Part shown: piece by piece, positions 8,474 to 19,968 of the stretch
How positions within the stretch are numbered: the stretch's first letter is position 1
How the letters are laid out: each line of letters starts with the position of its first letter
NCBI RefSeq assembly: GCF_040640215.1
Contig: NZ_JBFABG010000006.1
Span: 1 to 64,000 of the forward strand
Length of the DNA stretch: 64,000 bases
Source: Actinosynnema sp040640215
GTDB lineage: Bacteria > Actinomycetota > Actinomycetes > Mycobacteriales > Pseudonocardiaceae
Direction of reading: 5' to 3'
The notes under the pieces: generated by a model
What the model was told of the DNA's origin: nothing
The model's input: the letters and a program-made list of their open reading frames with translations, nothing else
Database searches by the model: none
Program-made: the position numbers and the translations under genes

Positions 8474-9129
8474 CTGCGATCCGGCTGCTGCTGGCCGACG
8501 ACGACGCGCTGGTGCGCGCGGGCCTGGTGCTGATGCTGGGCGGCACACCGGACATCGAGGTGGTCGGCGAGGCCGCCGACGGCACCGAGGTGGTGCCGCT
8601 GGTGGAGCGCCACCGTCCGGACGTGGTGCTGATGGACATCCGGATGCCCCGCATGGACGGGCTGACCGCCACCGAGCAGTTGCGCCGGCGGCCGGACCCG
8701 CCCGAGGTGGTGGTGCTGACGACGTTCAACACCGACGACCACCTGCTGCGGGCGCTGCGCGTCGGCGCGGCCGGGTTCCTGCTCAAGGACACCCCGCCCG
8801 CCGAGATCATCGCGGCGGTGCGGCGGGTGGCGGCGGGCGACCCGATCCTGTCCCCGGTGGTGATCCGGCAGTTGATCGCCCGCGTGGTCGACGAGGAGGC
8901 CGACGCCCGGCGCACGGCCGGGCGCGACCGGCTCGCCGCGCTCAGCGGGCGCGAGCTGGACGTGGCGATGGCGGTCGCCCGGGGGTGGTCGAACTCGGAG
9001 ATCGCGAAGGAGCTGCACCTGGGCGTGCCGACCGTCAAGGCGCACGTCTCGCGCATCCTGGCGAAGCTGTCGTTGAACAACCGGGTGCAGATCGCGTTGC
9101 TGGCCAGGGACGCGGGTGTGACTTCCTGA
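8470..9129 (+). CDS. LuxR/NarL-family response regulator
   Basis: A 219-residue partner of the kinase immediately upstream. The receiver domain has the acidic pair DD at 10-11, the phospho-acceptor Asp56 in VVLMDIRMP, the switch VVLTTF and the conserved Lys in FLLKDTP. The LuxR-type helix-turn-helix is at about residues 160-205 (GWSNSEIAKELHLGVPTVKA). The ATG at 8470 overlaps the kinase stop as ATGA. The likely target promoters cannot be read from this window. Confidence 0.92.
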   Translation: MTAIRLLLADDDALVRAGLVLMLGGTPDIEVVGEAADGTEVVPLVERHRPDVVLMDIRMPRMDGLTATEQLRRRPDPPEVVVLTTFNTDDHLLRALRVGAAGFLLKDTPPAEIIAAVRRVAAGDPILSPVVIRQLIARVVDEEADARRTAGRDRLAALSGRELDVAMAVARGWSNSEIAKELHLGVPTVKAHVSRILAKLSLNNRVQIALLARDAGVTS

Positions 9130-9158
9130 CGGCCCCGCTGGTGGGAACTTCACCAGTC

Positions 9159-9188
9159 TTGACACCCCTGACGGGAATCGGCAACGAT
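9159..9188 (+). promoter_or_regulatory. Sigma-70-like promoter upstream of the LmbU-family gene
   Basis: A perfect TTGACA (9159-9164) is followed after 18 bases by AACGAT (9183-9188). A short inverted repeat, CTGGTG and CACCAG around 9139-9156, lies just before it and may end the two-component transcript. The leader to the ATG at 9285 would be about 90 bases. Confidence 0.4.
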
Positions 9189-9284
9189 CACAGGCGCTTC
9201 GAGTCACGGGCCGCCGGACGAGTCCTGCCCCCGTCGCGGTCACGGCGCGCCCCCATGGACACCGATCGATGTGGAGTCGCTTTC

Positions 9285-9956
9285 ATGCCCCGTGTGCCAG
9301 AAGAGGACGACAACACCTCACGGGTAATCCCCACCCAGGTCTCGCGTGACCGCGCGATGCCGCACCGCACCGCGTTGACCAGGCGCACCTCGCTGCTCCT
9401 GCCGCCCAGCCTGCCGATCACCGAGTGGGGCCGCATCGGCAAGCAGATCTTCGCCATCTCCGATTCGTCGTGCTGGTGGCTGGGCGACTGGCTCATCTAC
9501 GGACAGGCGCAGTACCCGGACCGCTACAAGCGGGCCACCGAGGAGACCTCGCTGGACTACCAGACCCTGCGCAACTACGCGTGGGTGGCGCGCAAGTTCG
9601 GCGTCGACCGCCGGCGCAGCGCGTTGAGCTTCCAGCACCACGCCGAGGTCGCCGGGCTCGACCAGGAGCAGCAGGACCGCTGGCTGGACCTGGCGGTGGC
9701 GGGCGAGTGGTCGCGCACCCGGCTGCGCCGCGAGGTGCGGGCCGGCCGGACCCCGGCGCGCGACGCCGTCGCGGCGGGTGCCGAGCAGGCGCTCAAGCTG
9801 CGGATGAGCGTGCCCGTGGAGCGCAGGCAGCGCTGGCAGGACGCCGCCGCGGTGTCCGGCCAGGACCTCCTGTCGTGGATTCTGGACATGCTCGACGAGG
9901 CCGCCTCGGAGCGGTCTGCGACACCCGGGCGCGCCGGCCTGCCGCACGCCTGGTGA
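9285..9956 (+). CDS. LmbU/NovE-family regulator
   Basis: A 223-residue DNA-binding regulator of the family known from the lincomycin (LmbU) and novobiocin (NovE) clusters, where members activate cluster transcription. The conserved core is clear: WWLGDWLIYGQ, ERYKRA-type region PDRYKRATEETS, DYQTLRNYAWVARKF and SFQHHAEVAGL at about residues 70-135, followed by a variable C-terminal region with helix LLSWILDML. ATG 9285 has TGGAG eight bases upstream; an in-frame ATG at 9255 is less well placed. It has its own promoter and a strong palindrome after it, so it is a single-gene unit. Its presence supports the reading of 1-11102 as the edge of an antibiotic-type cluster. Confidence 0.88.
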   Translation: MPRVPEEDDNTSRVIPTQVSRDRAMPHRTALTRRTSLLLPPSLPITEWGRIGKQIFAISDSSCWWLGDWLIYGQAQYPDRYKRATEETSLDYQTLRNYAWVARKFGVDRRRSALSFQHHAEVAGLDQEQQDRWLDLAVAGEWSRTRLRREVRAGRTPARDAVAAGAEQALKLRMSVPVERRQRWQDAAAVSGQDLLSWILDMLDEAASERSATPGRAGLPHAW

Positions 9957-9963
9957 CCCCGGA

Positions 9964-9981
9964 TGTCCCGCCGGCGGGACA
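9964..9981 (+). terminator. Palindrome after the LmbU-family gene
   Basis: TGTCCCGCC (9964-9972) and GGCGGGACA (9973-9981) are perfect 9-base arms, seven bases beyond the stop codon. It is the probable end of the regulator transcript. Confidence 0.55.
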
Positions 9982-10130
9982 CCCGCACCACGTCGGGACA
10001 AAGGGCGCGGCACCCTCGTTGTCTTTTCCACTCGGGCCGGGGGACGATCGAACAACCCTGCCCGCAGGCCCCACCGCGGATACGGCAGCGCTCATCCGAC
10101 AGCGCCTCTCCAGGTCTGACGAAATCGGGG

Positions 10131-11102
10131 GTGACAACCGACGTGCAGCACACCGCGCTCGGCCGAACGGCTCTCCACGTGGGACGTCTGTGTCTGGGCA
10201 CCTTGAACTTCGGGGTCCGCACGTCCAAAGCGGACAGCTTCCGCATGATGGACGAGGCGGTGCACCGGGGCGTGAACCTCTTCGACACCGCCAACCACTA
10301 CGGGTGGCAGATCCACAAAGGACTCAGCGAGGAGATCATCGGCGAGTGGTTCGCCACCGGGGCGGGCCGCCGCGACGACGTGGTGCTGGCGACCAAGGTC
10401 TACAATCCGATGACCGACTGGCCCAACGACAGCGGGCTGTCCGCGCGGCACATCATCGCGTCGTGCGAGCAGTCGTTGCGCCGGCTGCGCACCGACTGGA
10501 TCGACCTGTTCCAGATGCACCACGTCGACCGGGCCGCGCCCTGGGACGAGGTCTGGCAGGCGATGGAGGTGCTCGTCGCGCAGGGCAAGGTCCGCTACGT
10601 CGGGTCGTCCAACTTCGCGGGCTGGCACCTGGCCGAGGCGCAGGAGACCGCCGACGCCCGCCACTTCCTGGGCATCGCCTCCGAGCAGTGCATCTACAAC
10701 CTGATCACCCGGCACGCCGAGAGCGACCTGATCCCCGCCGCGCGGGCCTACGGGATCGGCGTGCTCACCTGGTCGCCGCTGCACGGCGGGCTGCTCGGCG
10801 GCGCGCTGCGCAAGCTGGACGAGGGCACGGCCGTGAAGACCGCGCAGGGCCGGGCGATGGCCGCGCTGGAGACCCACCGCGACACCATCGCCGAGTACGA
10901 GAAGGTCTGCGGCAACGCCGGTCTCGACCCGGCCGAGGTCGCGATGCGCTGGACGCTGTCCCAGCCGGGCATCGACGGGATAGTGACCGGACCGCGCACC
11001 ATGACGCACTTCGAAGGCTCGCTGCGGGCGCTGGAACTGGAGCTGGACGACGACCTGCTGGCCGAGTTGGAGCGCCTGTTTCCCGCGCCGCCGACCGGCT
11101 GA
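10131..11102 (+). CDS. Aldo/keto reductase, NDP-hexose reductase-like
   Basis: A 323-residue NADPH-dependent aldo/keto reductase with the TIM-barrel order intact: LGTLNFG, FDTANHYGW with the catalytic Tyr, DVVLATKVYN with the catalytic Lys, QMHHVDR with the catalytic His, and YVGSSNFAGWHLAEAQ. YGW..HKGLSEEIIGEW and ARHIIASCEQSLRRLRTDWID resemble EryBII/AveBVIII-type enzymes that reduce NDP-4-keto-hexose intermediates in deoxysugar pathways, though general AKR homologues are common in actinomycetes. GTG 10131 follows a GGGG run; a second GTG at 10143 is possible. It is convergent with the polymerase gene and is taken as the right edge of the cluster. Confidence 0.82.
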   Translation: MTTDVQHTALGRTALHVGRLCLGTLNFGVRTSKADSFRMMDEAVHRGVNLFDTANHYGWQIHKGLSEEIIGEWFATGAGRRDDVVLATKVYNPMTDWPNDSGLSARHIIASCEQSLRRLRTDWIDLFQMHHVDRAAPWDEVWQAMEVLVAQGKVRYVGSSNFAGWHLAEAQETADARHFLGIASEQCIYNLITRHAESDLIPAARAYGIGVLTWSPLHGGLLGGALRKLDEGTAVKTAQGRAMAALETHRDTIAEYEKVCGNAGLDPAEVAMRWTLSQPGIDGIVTGPRTMTHFEGSLRALELELDDDLLAELERLFPAPPTG

Positions 11103-11120
11103 GCCGGCTTCGGGCCCCGG

Positions 11121-11144
11121 CGGGTCGCCGACGGCGTCGACCCG
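11121..11144. terminator. Hairpin between convergent reductase and dnaE
   Basis: CGGGTCG (11121-11127) and CGACCCG (11138-11144) form a 7-base stem in the 180-base convergent gap. The rest of the gap shows no gene. Confidence 0.4.
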
Positions 11145-11282
11145 TCCTCAGCGGCCCCACGCGCAGGTGGCGGCCACTGCCGCACGTGCCGCCGACGAAA
11201 TCCCACGGCCACAACCCCGTACGGCGAAGGACTCCGCAGCCCGGCGGCGAACGCGCACCGAACAGTCCACAATGGACTAAAC

Positions 11283-14816
<3,534 letters not shown>

Positions 14817-14966
14817 CCGCGCGCTCCCAACGAATCGTGGACGCGGCCATTCGACCGACCCGCGCGGGAGAGCGTCAAACAACTCGGCGGCGACCCACCA
14901 CCACCGCCGGTTGTACCGGCTGGAGAAGGGCTCGGCACCAGCCGGTCCGGGATCGCGCCCGGTCCG

Positions 14967-15335
14967 TCAGGCGACCGCCCGGGGCCGGGCCAGCGTGGAG
15001 AGCGCGAGGCCGAGCAGGGTCGCCAGGCCGCCCACCGCCACGTCGTTGACCAGCGATACCGGGCTCGGGCGCGAGGTCAGCCACGGGCCGGCGACGATCC
15101 ACCAGCCGGCGGCGGTGAGCAGCGGGGCCGTCCAGCGGGCTTGTAACGGGGTCATGGCCGGTATCAGCGAGACGACCACGAGGACCGTGCCGCCGGTGAA
15201 CGCGGCGGGCAGGGTCTGGACGCCGGAGAAGTCGTGGCCCAGGGTGATCGGGCTGGCGATCTCCCACAGGCCGAGCACCAGGGCGGTCGTGCCCAGCCAC
15301 GAGATCAGGCGGGCGGGCAGGGTGGTCGGGGTCAT
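14967..15335 (-). CDS. SPW-repeat-like membrane protein
   Basis: A 122-residue protein with four predicted transmembrane helices, two pairs separated near residue 60. WEIASPITLG and WWIVAGPWLTS are the spaced Trp/Pro motifs typical of SPW-repeat membrane proteins, whose function is unknown. The ATG at 15335 has GGGA nine to ten bases upstream. It lies 150 bases ahead of dnaE on the same strand but separate transcription is likely. Family call is tentative. Confidence 0.65.
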   Translation of the reverse strand: MTPTTLPARLISWLGTTALVLGLWEIASPITLGHDFSGVQTLPAAFTGGTVLVVVSLIPAMTPLQARWTAPLLTAAGWWIVAGPWLTSRPSPVSLVNDVAVGGLATLLGLALSTLARPRAVA

Positions 15336-15672
15336 GAAGTGGTCCCGGGGGTAGGGGGTGCTTTCCCCGGAACTACGTACCGGAGCGGTCCGCGGTTCAC
15401 CTCAGTTCACCCCTCCGGGGTCATGAGGTCACCGACCGTCGACATCGCCGCCACCCGGCCGAGAACACGACTACTCTGAACGGCGGTACGAGTCGTCACA
15501 GCCCGCTGCGATGCAGTGGACACGGCTGGACATGGGCATCCGCACCTTGCGGGGACATTCGGCGCTCACCGACGTCCTGACCTGCACACCACCACGGGAC
15601 CGACCGCCGCGAGCGCCTTCCCAGCACGTGACCGGGCGGGGCCCGAGCGGACCTCAGTGGTAGGAAGGCGGG
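15336..15672. other. Intergenic region between divergent genes
   Basis: These 337 bases separate the SPW-like gene and the M20 peptidase gene. I see a direct repeat GTTCACC at 15393 and 15403 but no convincing promoter consensus, no RNA gene and no coding frame. Confidence 0.5.
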
Positions 15673-16998
15673 GTGAGCAACGTGGAAGAGGGCCTCCGGG
15701 TGGCCCAGGACGAGGTCGTCACCCTCGCCAGTGAGCTGATCAGGATCGACACGACCAACACCGGGGACCCGGACACGCTGGTCGGGGAGCGCGCCGCCGC
15801 CGAGTGGGTGGCCGAGAAGCTGTCCGAGGTCGGCTTCGAGACGACCTACGTCGAGTCCGGGGCGAAGGGGCGCGGCAACGTCGTCGCCCGGCTGGCCGGG
15901 GCCGACCCGTCACGCGGCGCGCTGCTGGTGCACGGACACCTCGACGTCGTGCCCGCCGACGCGTCGGAGTGGTCGGTGCACCCGTTCTCCGGCGCGGTGC
16001 AGGACGGCTACGTCTGGGGGCGCGGGGCCGTCGACATGAAGGACATGGTCGCGATGACGCTGGCCGTCGCGCGGCACTTCAAGCGCAACGGCGTCGTGCC
16101 GCCCCGCGACATCGTGTTCGCGTTCCTCGCCGACGAGGAGGCCGGCGGCGTGTTCGGGGCCAAGTGGCTCGTGGACAACCGGCCGGAGCTGTTCGAGGGC
16201 GTGACCGAGGCGATCAGCGAGGTCGGCGGCTTCTCGATCACGCTGAAGGACGACGTGCGGGCGTACCTGGTGGAGACCGCCGAGAAGGGCATCCGCTGGC
16301 TCAAGCTCCGGGTGCGCGGCACCGCCGGGCACGGTTCGATGATCCACCACGACAACGCCGTGGCGAAGCTCGCGGCGGCGGTGACCAAGCTCGGTCAGCA
16401 CCGCTTCCCGGTCGTGCTGACGCCGTCGGTCCGCGAGTTCCTGGCCGGCGTCTCGGAGATCACCGGCCTCGACTTCCCCGAGGACGACCTGGACGGCGCG
16501 ATCGGCAAGCTCGGCGCGCTGTCGCGGATGATCGGCGCGACCATCCGGGACACCGCGAACCCGACCATGCTGTCGGCCGGCTACAAGGCGAACGTCATCC
16601 CGTCGATCGCCGAGGCCACTGTGGACTGCCGCATCCTGCCCGGTCGCGAGGAGGCGTTCGACCGCGAGCTGGCCGAGCTGCTGGGCCCGGACGTCGAACG
16701 CGAGTGGCTGGGCCTGCCGCCGGTGGAGACCACCTTCGACGGCGCGCTGGTCGACGCGATGACCGCGTCGATCACGGCCGAGGACCCCGGCGCGCGGGTG
16801 CTGCCCTACATGCTGTCGGGCGGGACGGACGCGAAGTCGTTCCAGGAGCTGGGCATCCGGAACTTCGGCTTCGCACCCCTGAAGCTCCCCGCCGATCTCG
16901 ACTTCTCCGGTCTCTTCCACGGCGTGGACGAGCGCGTGCCCGTCGACGCCCTCCAGTTCGGCGTCCGCGTGCTGGACCGGTTCCTGCGCAACTCGTGA
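15673..16998 (+). CDS. M20-family metallopeptidase
   Basis: A cytoplasmic zinc amidohydrolase of the ArgE/DapE/CPG2 superfamily, 441 residues. The metal site is visible in HGHLDVVPA (His/Asp near residue 90), GRGAVDMKD (bridging Asp near 120) and the catalytic/bridging pair in ADEEAGG near 155; the dimerisation lid domain follows (RGTAGHGSM) and the last ligand lies in GLFHGVDE near the C-terminus. Substrate, whether acyl-amino acid or dipeptide, cannot be determined. GTG 15673 follows GGAAGGCGG directly. A strong hairpin separates it from the convergent kinase-like gene. Confidence 0.88.
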   Translation: MSNVEEGLRVAQDEVVTLASELIRIDTTNTGDPDTLVGERAAAEWVAEKLSEVGFETTYVESGAKGRGNVVARLAGADPSRGALLVHGHLDVVPADASEWSVHPFSGAVQDGYVWGRGAVDMKDMVAMTLAVARHFKRNGVVPPRDIVFAFLADEEAGGVFGAKWLVDNRPELFEGVTEAISEVGGFSITLKDDVRAYLVETAEKGIRWLKLRVRGTAGHGSMIHHDNAVAKLAAAVTKLGQHRFPVVLTPSVREFLAGVSEITGLDFPEDDLDGAIGKLGALSRMIGATIRDTANPTMLSAGYKANVIPSIAEATVDCRILPGREEAFDRELAELLGPDVEREWLGLPPVETTFDGALVDAMTASITAEDPGARVLPYMLSGGTDAKSFQELGIRNFGFAPLKLPADLDFSGLFHGVDERVPVDALQFGVRVLDRFLRNS

Positions 16999-17004
16999 GA
17001 CCGG

Positions 17005-17035
17005 GGGTGGGGTGTCCGGCCTGGGCACCCCACCC
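17005..17035. terminator. Bidirectional terminator after the M20 peptidase
   Basis: GGGTGGGGTG (17005-17014) and CACCCCACCC (17026-17035) form a perfect 10-base stem with an 11-base loop, seven bases beyond the M20 stop and before the convergent phosphotransferase gene. Confidence 0.65.
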
Positions 17036-17083
17036 GGCGATCGGCGGCGAGGTCGCCGTTTCCGGTGGACGCGGGGCCGTGGA

Positions 17084-17851
17084 TCACGCGGGGCGGTACC
17101 CGGCGAGACCGTCCGCCAGTTCTTCGTCATCGCCGTCGAGGGCACCGGAAAGGGCCTGCTGCAAGGCGAAGGTGCCCTGGTAGGCGGCGATGCGGTGGGC
17201 CGAGGAGCGCCACCCCAGGAGGGCGGTGACCCGGGCGACCAACTCCGGGCCGTAGCTCGCGCCGATCGCGGCCACGTCCTCCGCCGGGTCCCCGATCGCC
17301 GCGCCGTCCCAGTCCACGATCCCGGCCAGCTCCGGGCCGTCCACCCACAGCACGTTCTCGCCGCCGAGGTCGCCGTGGACCAGGCCCGTGGTCACGTGGT
17401 CCAGCGCGAGCACGGCGGCCAGCTCGCGTGCCGCGCGCTCCCGACCACGGCCGTCCATGAGCGGGAAGAGCTCGGCGCGCACCCCGTCGGCGAACTCGAC
17501 CCACCGGCCGGGGGCGGCGGTGGGCACGCCGTCGAGTCCGTCCACTTCGGACATCGCGCGCAGCACGCGGGCGAACTCCCCCGCCACCACGTCGATCGCG
17601 GCCCGCGCGCCGGCCTGGTCGAGGGGCGCGCCGGGCACCCGGCTCAGGACCAGGTGGAACTCGCCCAGCGGCGCGGGCCGGAGCTCGGCCAGCGGGCGCG
17701 GGACCGCCGTGCCCAGGGCGAGGGTGTTCAGCGCGACCAGGAGGGCGGCCCGACCGGGCAGTTCGGCTGCGGCAGCGGCCGTCCGGGGGTAGCGGAGCAC
17801 CCGGTCGGGGGTGATGACGACGTCGTGGAACTGACCGCTGTGCAGGCTCAC
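17084..17851 (-). CDS. Aminoglycoside phosphotransferase-family kinase
   Basis: A 255-residue small-molecule kinase with the APH/choline-kinase fold. The catalytic loop LVHGDLGGENVLW (catalytic Asp and metal-binding Asn) and the DWDGAAIGDP motif with the magnesium-binding Asp are present, with VLRYPR as the likely ATP-lysine strand equivalent. Substrates in this family range from aminoglycosides and macrolides to choline and sugars, so no resistance role should be assumed. GTG 17851 has GGAAGGA about eight bases upstream and starts the VSLHSGQFHDVVITP strand expected at the N-terminus. Confidence 0.8.
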   Translation of the reverse strand: MSLHSGQFHDVVITPDRVLRYPRTAAAAAELPGRAALLVALNTLALGTAVPRPLAELRPAPLGEFHLVLSRVPGAPLDQAGARAAIDVVAGEFARVLRAMSEVDGLDGVPTAAPGRWVEFADGVRAELFPLMDGRGRERAARELAAVLALDHVTTGLVHGDLGGENVLWVDGPELAGIVDWDGAAIGDPAEDVAAIGASYGPELVARVTALLGWRSSAHRIAAYQGTFALQQALSGALDGDDEELADGLAGYRPA

Positions 17852-18222
17852 GCGACCACATCCTTCCGCCGCGCGGCCCGGAAGGCCGGCGAATTCCGTC
17901 CTCACGCGCGGCGGGTGGCGACCAGCGCCCACCCCGGGGCGTAGTCGGCGACCTACCGCCGACCGACAATGTGGGGCGTGCGGCCGGTGAACTCGCGGTA
18001 GTCGCTCGGGACCGGCGCGCGGTGGCGGCGTTCACAGGCTGAGCCAGTTGCGCCCGGATCGTGGGCAGCGCGGGTTATTCCCCCGGTTTTCGCGCCGTCC
18101 CAGCAGGTGGTGGCCCCTGTCGAGGACCCCGGGGACCGTCGCAGACTGCGGATCACGTCCACGGTGCCGCACCGGAGATCGTGCCGAAGCGTGGACGGCC
18201 GCGCCCTGACCGGAGGTATCGG
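17852..18222. other. Intergenic region upstream of the OsmC-family gene
   Basis: These 371 bases lie between divergent genes. GTTATT near 18071 could be a -10 for the OsmC gene but no matched -35 is evident. A short minus-strand frame reading SDYREFTGRTPHIV around 17958-18000 looks protein-like but has no start or context; it may be a gene relic. Nothing else is supported. Confidence 0.35.
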
Positions 18223-18738
18223 ATGACCGTCGAAACGCAGTTGAACGAGGTAGACGTCCAAGCCGTGGGCGCGCTGGTCGCCGCCGTGCGGGAGAACCCC
18301 GCGAAGGCGGGCACCACCTGGGCCGCGCACGTCACGTGGCAGGGCGGTTTCCGCTCCGAGTCCAAGGTGCGTGGATTCGACCCGACGCCCTCGGACGAGC
18401 CGACCGCGCTGGGCGGCGGGGACAGCGCGGCCAACCCGGTCGAGCAACTGCTCGGCGCGCTGGGCAACTGCCTGGCGGTCGGGTACGCGGCGAACGCGAC
18501 GGTGGCCGGGATCGCCCTCGACCGGCTCACCGTGGACGTGAAGGGCGACGTCGACCTGCACGTGTTCCTCGGGTTGCGGGAGGGGCACGCGGGCTTCGAC
18601 TCGATCACGGCCACGGTGCGGATCGAGTCGACCGCGCCGCGTGCGGACCTGGAGGCGTTGCACGCCAAGGTGACCGGCTCCTCCCCCGTCGGGCACACGC
18701 TGGTCAGCGCGGTGCCGGTGACGATCGAGCTGGTCTGA
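18223..18738 (+). CDS. OsmC-family protein
   Basis: A 171-residue OsmC/Ohr-fold protein, a family that detoxifies organic hydroperoxides through two cysteines. The first cysteine is present in LLGALGNCLAVGY (about residue 85), but the position usually holding the second is serine in SSPVGHTL. It therefore resembles the one-cysteine YhfA-like branch rather than classical Ohr, and peroxidase activity is uncertain. ATG 18223 has a textbook GGAGG six bases upstream. It is a single-gene unit at the left border of the accessory island. Confidence 0.85.
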   Translation: MTVETQLNEVDVQAVGALVAAVRENPAKAGTTWAAHVTWQGGFRSESKVRGFDPTPSDEPTALGGGDSAANPVEQLLGALGNCLAVGYAANATVAGIALDRLTVDVKGDVDLHVFLGLREGHAGFDSITATVRIESTAPRADLEALHAKVTGSSPVGHTLVSAVPVTIELV

Positions 18739-18753
18739 GTAGCCGTTTCCGAG

Positions 18754-18894
18754 CTATTGGTGTTGGGTGAGCCGGCGACTGGTAATGCGGATCATGGGCC
18801 AGCGGACCATGGCCTCGTGGTGGTACGGGAGCCGTTCGCAGTCGCGGACGCAACGGCGGTGTCCGGTGATCCACGCCGGGGACCGTTCGACCAC
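18754..18894 (-). pseudogene. IS5-type transposase, C-terminal relic
   Basis: The minus strand reads VVERSPAWITGHRRCVRD and then LPYHHEAMVRWPMIRITSRR to a TAG at 18754. These 46 codons match the C-terminal end of IS5-family DDE transposases, including the E of the catalytic triad in VVERS. There is no start codon and the first 80 percent is missing. It abuts the 3' end of the TPR gene at 18895, so the insertion or its decay may have replaced that gene's original C-terminus. It marks the left edge of the island. Confidence 0.75.
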
Positions 18895-19773
18895 CTATCG
18901 GTCGGAGCAGCCGAAAGCGGGCCACGGTGAAGCCGGCAAGCAGGTTCCGCACGGAGCGGTCAGGAGCGCGCGGACGTGGGCGGCGACGTACCCGTCCCAG
19001 TCGGCCTGCCCGTCCAGCACCTGCCGCAGACGTCGTCGTGCAGTGGCCTCGCGACCAGCGGACCACAGCGCCCTTCCGATCTCGACCTGCCAGCGTGCCG
19101 CTCCGGCGGCGTCCGACAACTTCTCGCTCAACAACTTGGCGCGTCGGAGGTAGTCGATCGCGGCATCGGTTCTGTCTACTTCGGACATGAGGCATCCGAG
19201 AACTCCCAACCCCAGCGCGATCCCGGATCTGTCACCCCGCAGGACACAGTTTTCCAGGATCTCATCGGCACATCCGATCACTCGGTGCAGTCGACCTTGC
19301 GCCCGGTATGTCACGGCAAGCGAATGCAGGGCCGCTGCCGATGCGGCGTGGTCGTCCAGAGCACGAAAGACGGCCAGTTCCCGCATCCCGTGGCTTGCCG
19401 CGTAGCGGTAGTCGCCTCGTGCTCGGAGATACTCTGCGCCGCGCCGGAACGCCCTGGCCAGAACAGGTGACAGGGGTGCCGCACGGGACAGTGCGACGGC
19501 GAGGTCGTGGATGGCCAGGCACCACTCCATCTCGACGTCCCCGGGCACCAGTGGCCACACCGAAGCCAGCGCTTCGGCGACCGCCTCGACATCACGGTTC
19601 CCCGCGACCGCCTGGCGCAACGTGTCCAGGATGTGCCCACTCCGCGTTTCGAACCAGGTATCGAGTTCGGCTTGGTCGGCCGGAGCACGTGACCTGCTGG
19701 CCACATCTGGTCGGCCGAGCAAGGGCCGTGCTCGCCGTACCTCCCGGAGAAGCCGCTCCACCTCGCTGCTCAT
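18895..19773 (-). CDS. TPR-repeat protein, possibly 3'-truncated
   Basis: A 292-residue helical protein. Paired helices such as VEAVAEALASVWPLV, DYRYAASHGMRELAVFRAL, AASAAALHSLAVTYRAQGRL, RSGIALGLGVLGCLMSE and AIDYLRRAKLLSEKL follow the TPR pattern from about residue 60 to 260. No enzymatic or DNA-binding domain is visible. ATG 19773 has GGTGAT nearby. The last residues (CLPASPWPAFGCSDR) end where transposase relic sequence begins, suggesting that an insertion fixed a new stop. It may act with the XRE-TPR regulator upstream on the same strand. Confidence 0.65.
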   Translation of the reverse strand: MSSEVERLLREVRRARPLLGRPDVASRSRAPADQAELDTWFETRSGHILDTLRQAVAGNRDVEAVAEALASVWPLVPGDVEMEWCLAIHDLAVALSRAAPLSPVLARAFRRGAEYLRARGDYRYAASHGMRELAVFRALDDHAASAAALHSLAVTYRAQGRLHRVIGCADEILENCVLRGDRSGIALGLGVLGCLMSEVDRTDAAIDYLRRAKLLSEKLSDAAGAARWQVEIGRALWSAGREATARRRLRQVLDGQADWDGYVAAHVRALLTAPCGTCLPASPWPAFGCSDR

Positions 19774-19968
19774 GAGATCACCGCCGAAGCACTCCGGCGC
19801 GGGGTCATGCCGTTGGATCTGGATCGGACGCCTCGGGACCACGACCGTCGTTGGTCGCTGCTGAACTCCACTCGCCCATCACACTGTGACGCGGCGCATC
19901 GGGGAAACGGGGCAAATCAACGACCTGCGGATTTTCCCCCTCGCATGACCACTCCCGGGCACCGACCG

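Noticed and set aside
14817..14882. Upstream TTG start for dnaE adding 22 residues
   Set aside because: The extra residues (FDALPRGSVEWPRPR) are unlike DnaE N-termini, and the TTG at 14816 has the better ribosome site.
17084..17851. Antibiotic-resistance phosphotransferase of the cluster
   Set aside because: The kinase fold is clear, but the family is broad, the gene is 6 kb from the cluster and no substrate-specific residues were recognised.
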